From assembly GCA_020723225.1 (NCBI GenBank), contig DYJG01000221.1, forward strand, positions 1-5,400: a DNA stretch of 5,400 bases, written 5' to 3'. The DNA is from Desulfobacca acetoxidans. GTDB lineage: Bacteria > Desulfobacterota > Desulfobaccia > Desulfobaccales > 0-14-0-80-60-11. Every line of letters starts with the position of its first letter. Position 1 is the first letter of the stretch. The notes beneath the pieces are model-generated. The model was not told the DNA's origin and made no database searches. It worked only from the letters and a program-made list of their open reading frames with translations. Both the position numbers and the translations under genes were made by a program. Shown here in pieces: positions 1 to 5,400 of this stretch.

Positions 1-372
1 GTCCAGGAGGTCCAGGGCCCGGGCGGTGCGCAGCTTGGGCGGCACTCCCCTGGCCTTCAACGCCACTTCCACGTTTTCCTGCACCGTGAGCCAGGGAAAG
101 AGGGCGAAGGTCTGGAAGACGATGGTGGCGTGGGGATTGACTCCGGTCAGCGGCCGGGCCCGGTATAGCACCTGCCCGGTGGTGGGAGATTGCAGGCCGG
201 CGATGAGGCGCAGCAGGGTGGTCTTGCCGCAGCCGGTGGGGCCTAAAAGGGCAAGAAACTCCCCATCGTTCATGGTCAGGTGAAAGTCCTTGATGGCGGT
301 GAAGCTTTGCTCTCCGCTGCTGTAAACCTGGCTGATATTGCGCAGCTCCAGCAAGTAACCGTTGTCAGGCAT
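1..372 (-). CDS. ABC transporter ATP-binding protein, nitrate/sulfonate/taurine (SsuB/TauB/NrtD) type, 3' end missing
   Basis: This is the cytoplasmic ATPase that powers an anion importer together with the permease encoded just upstream. Only the first 124 residues are in the window; the gene continues past the left edge. The Walker A motif GPTGCGKTT lies at residues 44-52, with catalytic-loop lysine K50. The Q-loop lies at 85-98 (VFQTFALFPWLTVQ, Q87). The phenylalanine-proline-tryptophan stretch after the Q-loop is typical of the NitT/TauT ATPase family. The signature, Walker B and H-loop motifs would lie beyond the window. The ATG start at 372 follows the permease stop by three bases and has no strong Shine-Dalgarno sequence, so translation is probably coupled to the permease. 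The family usually has serine where this Walker A has threonine (GPSGCGKST), a conservative change. The family call is secure. The substrate (nitrate, sulfonate, taurine or another small anion) cannot be told from this fragment. Confidence 0.93.
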   Translation of the reverse strand, partial: MPDNGYLLELRNISQVYSSGEQSFTAIKDFHLTMNDGEFLALLGPTGCGKTTLLRLIAGLQSPTTGQVLYRARPLTGVNPHATIVFQTFALFPWLTVQENVEVALKARGVPPKLRTARALDLLD

Positions 373-375
373 GGC

Positions 376-2100
376 TCAGCCCATCCGATAACGTTCTTCC
401 GCCAATCGGTAGAGACGGCGCCACAACAGGCGGTTGGTGGTGGACACCGTGAGGATAAGGGCCAGGGTCGCGGCCAGCAGCAAGGGATAATCCCCGGCCG
501 CGGTGGCCTGGGAAATAATGGCCCCGACCCCGGTGGTGTGCATGATTTTGCCGCCGAATTGGGTATACTCCGCCACGATGCTGGCGTTCCAGGCCCCGCC
601 GGTGGCGGTGATGGCCCCGGTGATCACAAAGGGGAAGATGGCCGGCAGAACCAGGGTGCGCCAGCGTTCCCACCTGCCCAATTGTAACAGGTTGGTGGTG
701 TATTTTAAATCCTGGGGGATGGCGCTGGCCCCGGCAATGATATTGAACAGCAGGTACCATTGGGTGCCCAGGAGCATCAGGAGGATCGCGGCCAGGTTGA
801 GGCCCCCGGGGAGCCCCAGCACTATCAGCACCAATGCCGGGAAAAGGGCAGTGGCGGGCACCGACGCGGTGACCTGCACCAGGGGCTGGAGCCAGTTGGC
901 CAGCCGGGGGTTGGTGCCGATGGCCACTCCCACGGGAATGGTCCAGGCCAGGGCGATGAGCAGGGCAATGAAGACCCGGATGAAGGTGGCCAGAAGACCG
1001 ATGACAATAGCCCGCCACTGCTCCAGCGGCAATCCCAGCAGCATCTGTCCGCCGCGATACCCCTCATACAACAGAAATAGAATAACTATTGTGCCCAGGA
1101 CGTACCATAACCAATGAGGCCGGCTTTTCCCGGGGCGATCCGGACCGACGCCCGGGAAAAGACGCGTCAGCCGTTCATCCAGGCGCTGCCAGGGAGAGGA
1201 GATGAGATGCTGGCTGCAGAAGGTAAAAACCCGGGAACTGCGCAGGGCATCATAAAACCAGGAAGTGGGCGGGTTCTCGCTCTCCACCAATTGGAGTTTG
1301 AAACGGTCAGACCAGGCCAGCAAAGGGCGCCAGATGAACTGGTCCAGGGCCACGATGGTGAGGATCAGGGCCCCCAGCCCCCAGGCCAGGGCCGTAATAT
1401 TCCCACGGCTCGCGGCTTCCTGGAGATAGGCCCCCAGTCCCGGCAGCCGAAAGTTTCGTTCTCCTGCCGCGAAAATCTCCGCGGCCATGAGAAAGAACCA
1501 CCCTCCGGCCCAACTGGCCACGCTGTTCCAGATGAGGGTGATGGCGGCAAAGGGGAGTTCCAGGGTTTTGAAGCGGAGCCAGGAATTGAAGCCCAAAACG
1601 ATGCTGATCCGCTGCAGGTCCCGGGGGATGGTGGTGAGGGATTGATACCACGCAAACGTCAGATTCCATACCTGGCTGGTAAAAATGAGAATAATGGAAG
1701 ACAATTCCAGGGCCAGGCGCAGGGGCAGGACCGCCACCAGGCTGAGCAGCACCACCGGCAGAAAGGACAGGATCGGCACACTTTGCAGGATGTCCAGCAG
1801 CGGCAGCAGAATCTTCTCGGCCAGGCGATGGTTGGCGGCCAGGGAACCGTACACCAAGGAAAAGAGAAGGGACAGCACATAGGCCGCGGCCATCCGGCGC
1901 AGGGAGAGGGTGACGTAATACGGCAAGACTCCGGGGGATAAGTCGATCTCCGGCCCCTGAATGACCGCGGGCGCGCCCAGCCCCAGGCGGATGCCCAGAT
2001 AAATGAGCACCGCCAGGCCGAAAAGCACCACCGCGTCGCCCCAGGCGAAGCGGCGCCAGCCCGGCAGCTCGATCTTAAAGATCCGGAGCAGGGGATTCAT
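376..2100 (-). CDS. Fused (duplicated) ABC transporter permease, NitT/TauT anion-transport type
   Basis: This 574-residue inner-membrane protein carries two binding-protein-dependent transport permease domains in one chain, so one polypeptide can replace the usual permease dimer. The first domain spans about residues 20-260 and contains the NitT/TauT-like stretch LQSVPILSFLPVV (105-117). Its EAA coupling loop is at about 157-183 (begins TIPRDLQ, with the family glycine G170). A soluble, charged linker of about 65 residues (264-330) leads to the second domain at 331-560. That domain repeats the pattern with TASVPATALFPAL (411-423) and a second EAA loop at 460-486 (begins AIPQDLK, with G475). 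Known relatives are the duplicated-permease anion transporters (COG4986 type). I chose ATG 2100 because the protein begins there just before its conserved-looking part. An in-frame TTG at 2169 would add 23 residues read from the AT-rich promoter region, and its nearest purine-rich sequence is too close. No clear Shine-Dalgarno precedes ATG 2100. The substrate is unknown. Confidence 0.92.
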   Translation of the reverse strand: MNPLLRIFKIELPGWRRFAWGDAVVLFGLAVLIYLGIRLGLGAPAVIQGPEIDLSPGVLPYYVTLSLRRMAAAYVLSLLFSLVYGSLAANHRLAEKILLPLLDILQSVPILSFLPVVLLSLVAVLPLRLALELSSIILIFTSQVWNLTFAWYQSLTTIPRDLQRISIVLGFNSWLRFKTLELPFAAITLIWNSVASWAGGWFFLMAAEIFAAGERNFRLPGLGAYLQEAASRGNITALAWGLGALILTIVALDQFIWRPLLAWSDRFKLQLVESENPPTSWFYDALRSSRVFTFCSQHLISSPWQRLDERLTRLFPGVGPDRPGKSRPHWLWYVLGTIVILFLLYEGYRGGQMLLGLPLEQWRAIVIGLLATFIRVFIALLIALAWTIPVGVAIGTNPRLANWLQPLVQVTASVPATALFPALVLIVLGLPGGLNLAAILLMLLGTQWYLLFNIIAGASAIPQDLKYTTNLLQLGRWERWRTLVLPAIFPFVITGAITATGGAWNASIVAEYTQFGGKIMHTTGVGAIISQATAAGDYPLLLAATLALILTVSTTNRLLWRRLYRLAEERYRMG

Positions 2101-2109
2101 GACTTGAAT

Positions 2110-2118
2110 ATCGTAGCA
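2110..2118 (-). promoter_or_regulatory. Candidate extended -10 promoter for the ABC permease operon
   Basis: Read on the minus strand, TGC-TACGAT is an extended -10 element: TG at 2118-2117 and the hexamer at 2115-2110, matching TATAAT at four of six positions. A weak -35 (TTAATT, 2139-2134) lies 18 bp upstream. Transcription would begin only about 3-5 bases before the ATG at 2100. That would make the permease mRNA nearly leaderless and would fit the lack of a Shine-Dalgarno sequence. This is a visual match only. Confidence 0.3.
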
Positions 2119-2153
2119 TAAATTTTCCGGAATAATTAATTTTGGGAGATTTA

Positions 2154-2162
2154 TGATATATT
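2154..2162 (+). promoter_or_regulatory. Candidate extended -10 promoter for carA
   Basis: TGA-TATATT on the plus strand is an extended -10 element whose hexamer matches TATAAT at five of six positions. No good -35 is seen at 17 bp, as is common for extended -10 promoters. Initiation about 7 bases downstream (near 2169) would give a leader of roughly 20 nt holding only the carA ribosome-binding site. That leaves no room for an attenuator or a pyrimidine-responsive riboregulator between this promoter and carA. Confidence 0.4.
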
Positions 2163-2180
2163 TTAACAATTCCTTCGGTT

Positions 2181-2187
2181 GAGGTGA
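2181..2187 (+). promoter_or_regulatory. Shine-Dalgarno site deciding the TTG start of carA
   Basis: GAGGTGA matches seven consecutive bases of the sequence complementary to the 16S rRNA 3' end. Its GAGG core ends six bases before the TTG at 2191. This supports the non-ATG start, which also gives the expected CarA N-terminus a few residues ahead of the LEDG motif. Confidence 0.8.
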
Positions 2188-2190
2188 GCG

Positions 2191-3402
2191 TTGCAGAAAT
2201 TACGGGCCTTATTGGCCTTAGAAGACGGTTTGGTGCTTAAGGGGCGGTCCTTCACCGGCCCGGGCGAATGCGCCGGGGAGGTGGTCTTCAACACCGCCAT
2301 GACCGGCTACCAGGAGATTCTCACCGATCCCTCCTACAAGGGGCAGATCGTCACCATGACCTATCCCCTGATGGGGAACTACGGGGTCAACCCCGAGGAC
2401 CTTGAGTCCCGGGGCGTCCAGGTGGAGGGTTTTATCGTCAAGGAATACCACCCCTATCCTTCCAACTGGCGTTCTCAAGGCAACCTGGCCGATTACCTCA
2501 AGTCCGGCGGCAAGCTGGGGGTGGAGGGCCTGGACACCCGGGCCATCACCAAGCGGCTCCGGGAAGTGGGGGCCATGCGGGGGATTGTCTCCACCGAGGA
2601 CCTGGACCCCGAACGCCTGGTGCGCCGGGTGCGGGAGGAAGTCCCGGACATGAACGGCATGGACCTGGTGCCCCTGGTCACCTGCAAGGCCCCGTACTGG
2701 TGGGAGGAAGGGGTGGCCCCGGAGGCCCCGGATTATTGCGCAGTCCCCCCCACAAAGACACAAATTTGTGGTGCAGGCGTCCCGCCTGCACTCCACAAGC
2801 CTGGCGAAGACCTGGAAGACCTCTGGAAACAGCGCACCGGCAAAAAAGTGGTCCTCTACGACTACGGGGTCAAATTCAACATCATCCGCAGCCTGAAAGA
2901 GCGGGGCCTCCAGGTCCTGGTGGTGCCCGCGGCCACCCCGGCCGCGGACATCTTGAAGCTCAACCCCGACGGCATCTTACTAAGCAACGGCCCCGGGGAC
3001 CCGGCCGCGGTCACCTACGCCATCGACAACGTGCGCCAGTGCCTGGGCGCCGCGCCCCTGTTCGGCATCTGTTTGGGGCATCAACTCATGGGCCTGGCCC
3101 TGGGAGGCCGCACCTTCAAACTCAAGTTCGGGCACCGGGGGGCCAACCAGCCCGTGAAAAACCTGCTTTCCGGCCGGGTGGAGATCACCTCCCAGAACCA
3201 CGGCTTCGCGGTGGACCTGGAGTCCATCCCCGACCCGGCGGTGGAGCTGACCCATTTCAATTTGAACGACAACACCCTGGAGGGCTTGCGCCACCCGGGG
3301 CTTAAGGCCTTCTCCGTGCAGTACCACCCCGAGGCCTCGCCGGGGCCGCATGATGCGGATTATCTGTTTGATGAGTTTTTAAGGACGGTGATGGGGGATT
3401 GA
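2191..3402 (+). CDS. carA: Carbamoyl-phosphate synthase small (glutaminase) subunit
   Basis: CarA hydrolyses glutamine and channels ammonia to CarB, which makes carbamoyl phosphate for pyrimidine and arginine synthesis in the cytoplasm. The N-terminal CPSase domain shows EDG (11-13), NTAMTGYQEILTDPSY (34-49), YPLMGNYG (58-65) and the GLDTRAIT stretch (113-120). The class I glutamine amidotransferase domain (about 218-400) has SNGPGDP (265-271), the nucleophile elbow FGICLGHQ with catalytic C294, SQNHGFAVD (334-342), and H379 and E381 in YHPEASPGPHD. All catalytic residues are present, so the enzyme should be active. At 403 residues it is longer than E. coli CarA (382), because the interdomain linker (about 170-218) is expanded by about 25 residues. 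That linker includes a palindromic repeat translated as residues 187-203 (annotated separately). The start is TTG with a strong ribosome-binding site. carB is not adjacent; the next genes are TauE-family genes, which is unusual. The identification is essentially certain. Confidence 0.98.
   Translation: MQKLRALLALEDGLVLKGRSFTGPGECAGEVVFNTAMTGYQEILTDPSYKGQIVTMTYPLMGNYGVNPEDLESRGVQVEGFIVKEYHPYPSNWRSQGNLADYLKSGGKLGVEGLDTRAITKRLREVGAMRGIVSTEDLDPERLVRRVREEVPDMNGMDLVPLVTCKAPYWWEEGVAPEAPDYCAVPPTKTQICGAGVPPALHKPGEDLEDLWKQRTGKKVVLYDYGVKFNIIRSLKERGLQVLVVPAATPAADILKLNPDGILLSNGPGDPAAVTYAIDNVRQCLGAAPLFGICLGHQLMGLALGGRTFKLKFGHRGANQPVKNLLSGRVEITSQNHGFAVDLESIPDPAVELTHFNLNDNTLEGLRHPGLKAFSVQYHPEASPGPHDADYLFDEFLRTVMGD
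2750..2798. repeat. Palindromic repeat-like element embedded in frame in carA
   Basis: Three structures overlap. A perfect 9-bp inverted repeat, GTGCAGGCG (2771-2779) and CGCCTGCAC (2783-2791), is separated by TCC. It is extended by TTGTGG (2766-2771) facing CCACAA (2793-2798), with a short bulge. A perfect 12-bp palindrome, CACAAATTTGTG, lies at 2759-2770. CCACAAA (2750-2756) also pairs with TTTGTGG (2765-2771). The segment encodes about residues 187-203 of CarA, including an 'AGVPPA' string. From memory, I associate that string with dispersed GCAGGCG palindromes being translated. It lies exactly where this CarA is longer than E. coli CarA. The full insert is probably 60-75 bp and its outer limits are uncertain. 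No T-run follows, so it is not a terminator. No second copy is in the window, so its repetitive nature is inferred from its form. Confidence 0.7.
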
Positions 3403-3776
3403 GGCGGTTGGACAAAACCGAACTCCTCAAGCTCGGCCTCCTGGGCGCTTGCGGCGGGCTCTTAAGCGGCCTGTTGGGGCTGAGCGGCGGGGTGGTGCTG
3501 GTGCCCGCCCTGGTCCTGATCCTGGGCTGGAACCAAAAGCTGGCCCAGGGCACGGCCCTGGCCGTGAGCCTCCCCCCGGTGGGCATCCTGGCGGTGGCGG
3601 ATTATTATGTGGGGGGCCACGTCAGACTGGACGCAGCCTTGATCATGGCCGTGGGGGTCTTTCTGGGCTGTTACGCGGGCGGGCGGTTGGTGCAGCATTT
3701 GCCGGCCCACCGCCTGCGCCAGGGATTCGGAGTCTTGCTGCTGATTGTCGGCCTGAAGATGGCCTTTAAATTATAA
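3399..3776 (+). CDS. Half-size TauE/SafE-family membrane transporter protein, first copy
   Basis: This 125-residue hydrophobic protein matches one half of the TauE/SafE (DUF81) family. Full-length members are about 250 residues, with two homologous four-helix repeats, and are linked to export of sulfite, sulfoacetate or other organic anions. The repeat hallmarks are the glycine-rich opening GLLSGLLGLSGGVVLVP (20-36), the KLAQGTALAV segment (47-56), LPPVG (58-62), GGHVR (72-76) and a final helix ending near residue 123. About four membrane segments are expected. It probably assembles with the next gene product or as a homodimer; this is inference. The TTG at 3399 overlaps the carA stop in ATTGA, suggesting translational coupling. 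A second TTG at 3408 is an equally credible start, because GGGGGA at 3393-3398 lies nine bases before it; it would remove three residues. The family call is good, but the substrate is not determined. Confidence 0.85.
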   Translation: MRRLDKTELLKLGLLGACGGLLSGLLGLSGGVVLVPALVLILGWNQKLAQGTALAVSLPPVGILAVADYYVGGHVRLDAALIMAVGVFLGCYAGGRLVQHLPAHRLRQGFGVLLLIVGLKMAFKL

Positions 3777-3786
3777 AACCATTCTT

Positions 3787-3791
3787 GGGAG
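3787..3791 (+). promoter_or_regulatory. Shine-Dalgarno site selecting ATG 3800
   Basis: GGGAG lies eight bases before the ATG at 3800. This favours that start over the in-frame TTG at 3785, which overlaps the site itself and would add five polar residues before the first membrane helix. Confidence 0.6.
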
Positions 3792-3799
3792 CGGTGCCG

Positions 3800-4204
3800 A
3801 TGGAACTGTTTCCCTTCTTCCTCTTGGCGTTGCTGGTGGGGACCATCGGCGGCTTGATGGGCATCGGCGGCGCGGTTATCCTCATTCCCGTCCTCATCTT
3901 TGGCTTCGGCTGGCCGGAAAAACTGGCCCAGGGCACCACCCTGGCCATGATGCTGCCGCCGGTGGGCCTCTTGGCGGTCTGGCAGTATCATAAAGCCGGG
4001 CACGTGAGAATCCTGCCCGCAGTGGTCGCGGCCCTCTGTTTCATCCCCGCGGCCGAAATCGGCGCCAAGCTGGCCGATGTCCTGCCCGCCCAAGACTTAG
4101 CCGGGGGTTTCGGAATCTTTGCCATTATCCTGGGAGCAAAGTTTATCTTGCAGAAACCCGTGGCCCCCGCCGAAGCGGTAAAGCTACCCCCGGAGGAAGT
4201 ATGA
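3800..4204 (+). CDS. Half-size TauE/SafE-family membrane transporter protein, second copy
   Basis: This 134-residue membrane protein is a second TauE/SafE half-repeat and is clearly paralogous to the gene before it. Matching elements are GTIGGLMGIGGAVILIP (14-30), KLAQGTTLAM (41-50), LPPVGLLAV (52-60) and AGHVR (66-70). Across the 19-residue core starting at LAQGT the two proteins share 15 residues. This copy keeps the family's GIGG loop, where the first has GLSGG. It has a short hydrophilic tail after the last helix (about 118-134, rich in P, A and E) that the first lacks. The gene follows its partner after 23 nt and ends in an ATGA overlap with the next gene. The likely role is a subunit of a split exporter or importer of small anions, possibly sulfur oxyanions or sulfonates. 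The family is well supported and the substrate is unknown. A hetero-oligomer with the first copy is inference. Confidence 0.86.
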   Translation: MELFPFFLLALLVGTIGGLMGIGGAVILIPVLIFGFGWPEKLAQGTTLAMMLPPVGLLAVWQYHKAGHVRILPAVVAALCFIPAAEIGAKLADVLPAQDLAGGFGIFAIILGAKFILQKPVAPAEAVKLPPEEV

Positions 4205-5400
4205 AGCGGTGTTTTACCCTGATACCGCTCGTCGCCATTGTGGGCCTTCTCCTCTGGGCCGGAAATTTCTACTGGCAGCACCTGCGCGGCCTCGGCCCGG
4301 CGATTAAAGGCCCGCCCCAGGACATCGCCCGGCTGCTGGCGCCGGAGGCCGACGGCGCAGATAAATCTCCCCAGAAGGTCCCTTTCCCTTTAAAACTTCC
4401 CCCCGGCTTTGCCATCTCCATCTTCGCCAAGGGCCTGGGCAGCCCCCGGGTGCTGGTAAATGACCCCGGCGGCACGCTCCTCGCCAGTATCCCGGGCCAG
4501 GGCCGGGTGGTGGCCCTGCCGGATAAGAATCAAGACGGTGTGGCGGATGCCGTGATCAACGTGGCCCAGGGGCTGAATCGGCCCCACGGGATGGTGTTCC
4601 GGCAGGAGGGCGGGAAAGGTAAGCTCTACATCGCCGAAGTGGAGCAGCTCGCGGTTTACGACTACGACGAGCAAAATTTTAAGGCCGCCAACAAGAAGAA
4701 AATCCTGGACCTCCCCTCCGGCGGCCGCCACTGGACCAGGACCATGGTCTTCCTGCCGCCGCCGGATAACCGGCTGCTCATCTCCGTGGGCTCCTCCTGC
4801 GACACCTGCGTGGAGAAGGACTGGCGCTACGCCAAGGTCCTGGCGGCCAATGCCGACGGCAGCAATTTTAAAGTCTTTGCCTCGGGCTTGCGCAATGCGG
4901 TCTTCATGGCCCTGCACCCCCTGACCCAACAGGTCTGGGTCACGGAGATGGGCCGGGATTTCCTGGGGGACGATCTGCCCCCGGATGAAATCAATATTTT
5001 GCAGGAAGGGAAGGACTACGGCTGGCCTTATTGCTACGGTAAGCGGATTCATGATGACAAATTCGACCCCAAGGGTGCGAAAAAGGATTTCTGCCGGCAG
5101 ACCATCCCCTCCCACATCGACCTCCAGGCCCACTCCGCGCCCCTGGGTCTGGCCTTCTTCCCGGAGACCGGCTGGCCGCAGGAATACCGCCACAACCTCC
5201 TGGTGGCCTTCCACGGCTCCTGGAACCGCAGCGTGCCCACGGGCTACAAAGTGGTGCGGATCAAGCTGGATGAGAAGGGGAACTATTTAGGGACAGAAGA
5301 CTTCATCACCGGCTGGCTCACCGGGCAAGGGGCCTTGGGAAGGCCGGTGGATATGGTGATCAAGGATAACGGGGAGATTTATATCTCGGATGATAAGGCA
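4201..5400 (+). CDS. PQQ-type glucose/sorbosone dehydrogenase family protein, 3' end missing
   Basis: The reading frame is open for 400 codons to the right edge. The start is ATG in an ATGA overlap, with GGAGG (4192-4196) at good spacing. Residues 1-25 hold basic residues then a long hydrophobic run, so the protein is exported or anchored at the membrane, facing the periplasm. The rest looks like the six-bladed propeller of soluble PQQ-dependent sugar dehydrogenases. It has a calcium-loop-like DKNQDGVAD (108-116), NRPHG (126-130), H177 in GGRHWTRT at the position of the catalytic histidine, SVGSSCDTC (195-203), GLRN with R231 and N232, YGWPYCYG (273-280), a further cysteine C298 and HSAPLGLAFF (311-320). 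The family typically ends soon after the final ISDD motif seen at 395-398, so little is probably missing unless another domain follows. Two cysteine pairs (200/203 and 278/298) could form disulfides. The sugar or aldose substrate and true PQQ use are not proven; many homologues are uncharacterised. Confidence 0.88.
   Translation, partial: MKRCFTLIPLVAIVGLLLWAGNFYWQHLRGLGPAIKGPPQDIARLLAPEADGADKSPQKVPFPLKLPPGFAISIFAKGLGSPRVLVNDPGGTLLASIPGQGRVVALPDKNQDGVADAVINVAQGLNRPHGMVFRQEGGKGKLYIAEVEQLAVYDYDEQNFKAANKKKILDLPSGGRHWTRTMVFLPPPDNRLLISVGSSCDTCVEKDWRYAKVLAANADGSNFKVFASGLRNAVFMALHPLTQQVWVTEMGRDFLGDDLPPDEINILQEGKDYGWPYCYGKRIHDDKFDPKGAKKDFCRQTIPSHIDLQAHSAPLGLAFFPETGWPQEYRHNLLVAFHGSWNRSVPTGYKVVRIKLDEKGNYLGTEDFITGWLTGQGALGRPVDMVIKDNGEIYISDDKA

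Noticed and set aside
365..1018. Alternative minus-strand frame overlapping the permease 3' half
   Set aside because: It is in a different frame from the permease, has a low-complexity H, G, P and R composition, and has no family motif.
1114..1941. Long open frame on the plus strand (275 codons) opposite the permease
   Set aside because: Its translation is rich in G, P, Q and R with no recognisable domain. It lies wholly antisense to a permease with clear motifs. Such frames are expected from GC-rich codon usage.
2101..2169. 23-residue N-terminal extension of the permease from TTG 2169
   Set aside because: It would encode a segment read from AT-rich promoter-like DNA, and GAAGGAA directly abuts the TTG, too close to act as a ribosome-binding site. 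ATG 2100 fits better, though it also lacks a Shine-Dalgarno sequence.
2766..2798. Hairpin considered as an intrinsic terminator or transcription attenuator
   Set aside because: It lies in the middle of an intact coding sequence and no run of T follows on either strand.
2700..3305. Plus-strand alternative frame inside carA (201 codons)
   Set aside because: It overlaps the glutamine amidotransferase domain, whose catalytic residues are intact in the carA frame. The alternative translation has a shadow-frame composition.
4390..5214. Minus-strand open frame (274 codons) opposite the dehydrogenase
   Set aside because: The sense frame has a strong ribosome-binding site, a signal-like N-terminus and propeller motifs. 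The antisense product has no recognisable features.
1..5400. A novel defence, mobile or RNA-based system
   Set aside because: Every long stretch is explained by known metabolic or transport families. I see no array, integrase, transposase, toxin pair, structured RNA or attachment site.

Overview
The window is GC-rich bacterial DNA packed with genes. It reads as an ordinary chromosomal metabolic and transport region, not an accessory island. There is no phage, transposase, CRISPR, tRNA or rRNA signal. High GC, TTG start codons, a 'GCAGGCG-TCC-CGCCTGC' type palindromic repeat, and carA placed beside TauE-type and PQQ-sugar-dehydrogenase-type genes would suit a Desulfobacterota (deltaproteobacterial) or similar environmental lineage. 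That placement is a guess from style; no marker here fixes the taxonomy.

Layout. The left 2.1 kb is a leftward (minus-strand) operon. It starts with a 574-residue ABC permease made of two fused NitT/TauT-type membrane domains. Three bases later comes the ATP-binding subunit, which runs off the left edge of the window. Together they form most of an anion importer of the nitrate/sulfonate/taurine class. No substrate-binding protein is visible.

An AT-rich spacer of about 90 bp (2101-2190) separates this operon from a rightward one. Candidate extended -10 promoters can be seen on both strands of the spacer.

The rightward operon is carA (small, glutaminase subunit of carbamoyl-phosphate synthase), then two half-size TauE/SafE-family membrane proteins in tandem, then a secreted or membrane-anchored PQQ-type glucose/sorbosone dehydrogenase that runs off the right edge. 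Tight junctions suggest co-transcription: a 4-nt overlap, a 23-nt gap and a 4-nt overlap. carB is absent from the window.

The most notable observation is inside carA. A palindromic repeat-like segment (about 2750-2798) sits in frame in the linker between the N-terminal domain and the glutamine amidotransferase domain. It makes the linker about 25 residues longer than in E. coli CarA, yet the reading frame and catalytic residues are intact. The second is the pair of separate half-size TauE genes, which look like a tandem duplication. I see no convincing new multi-gene system here.
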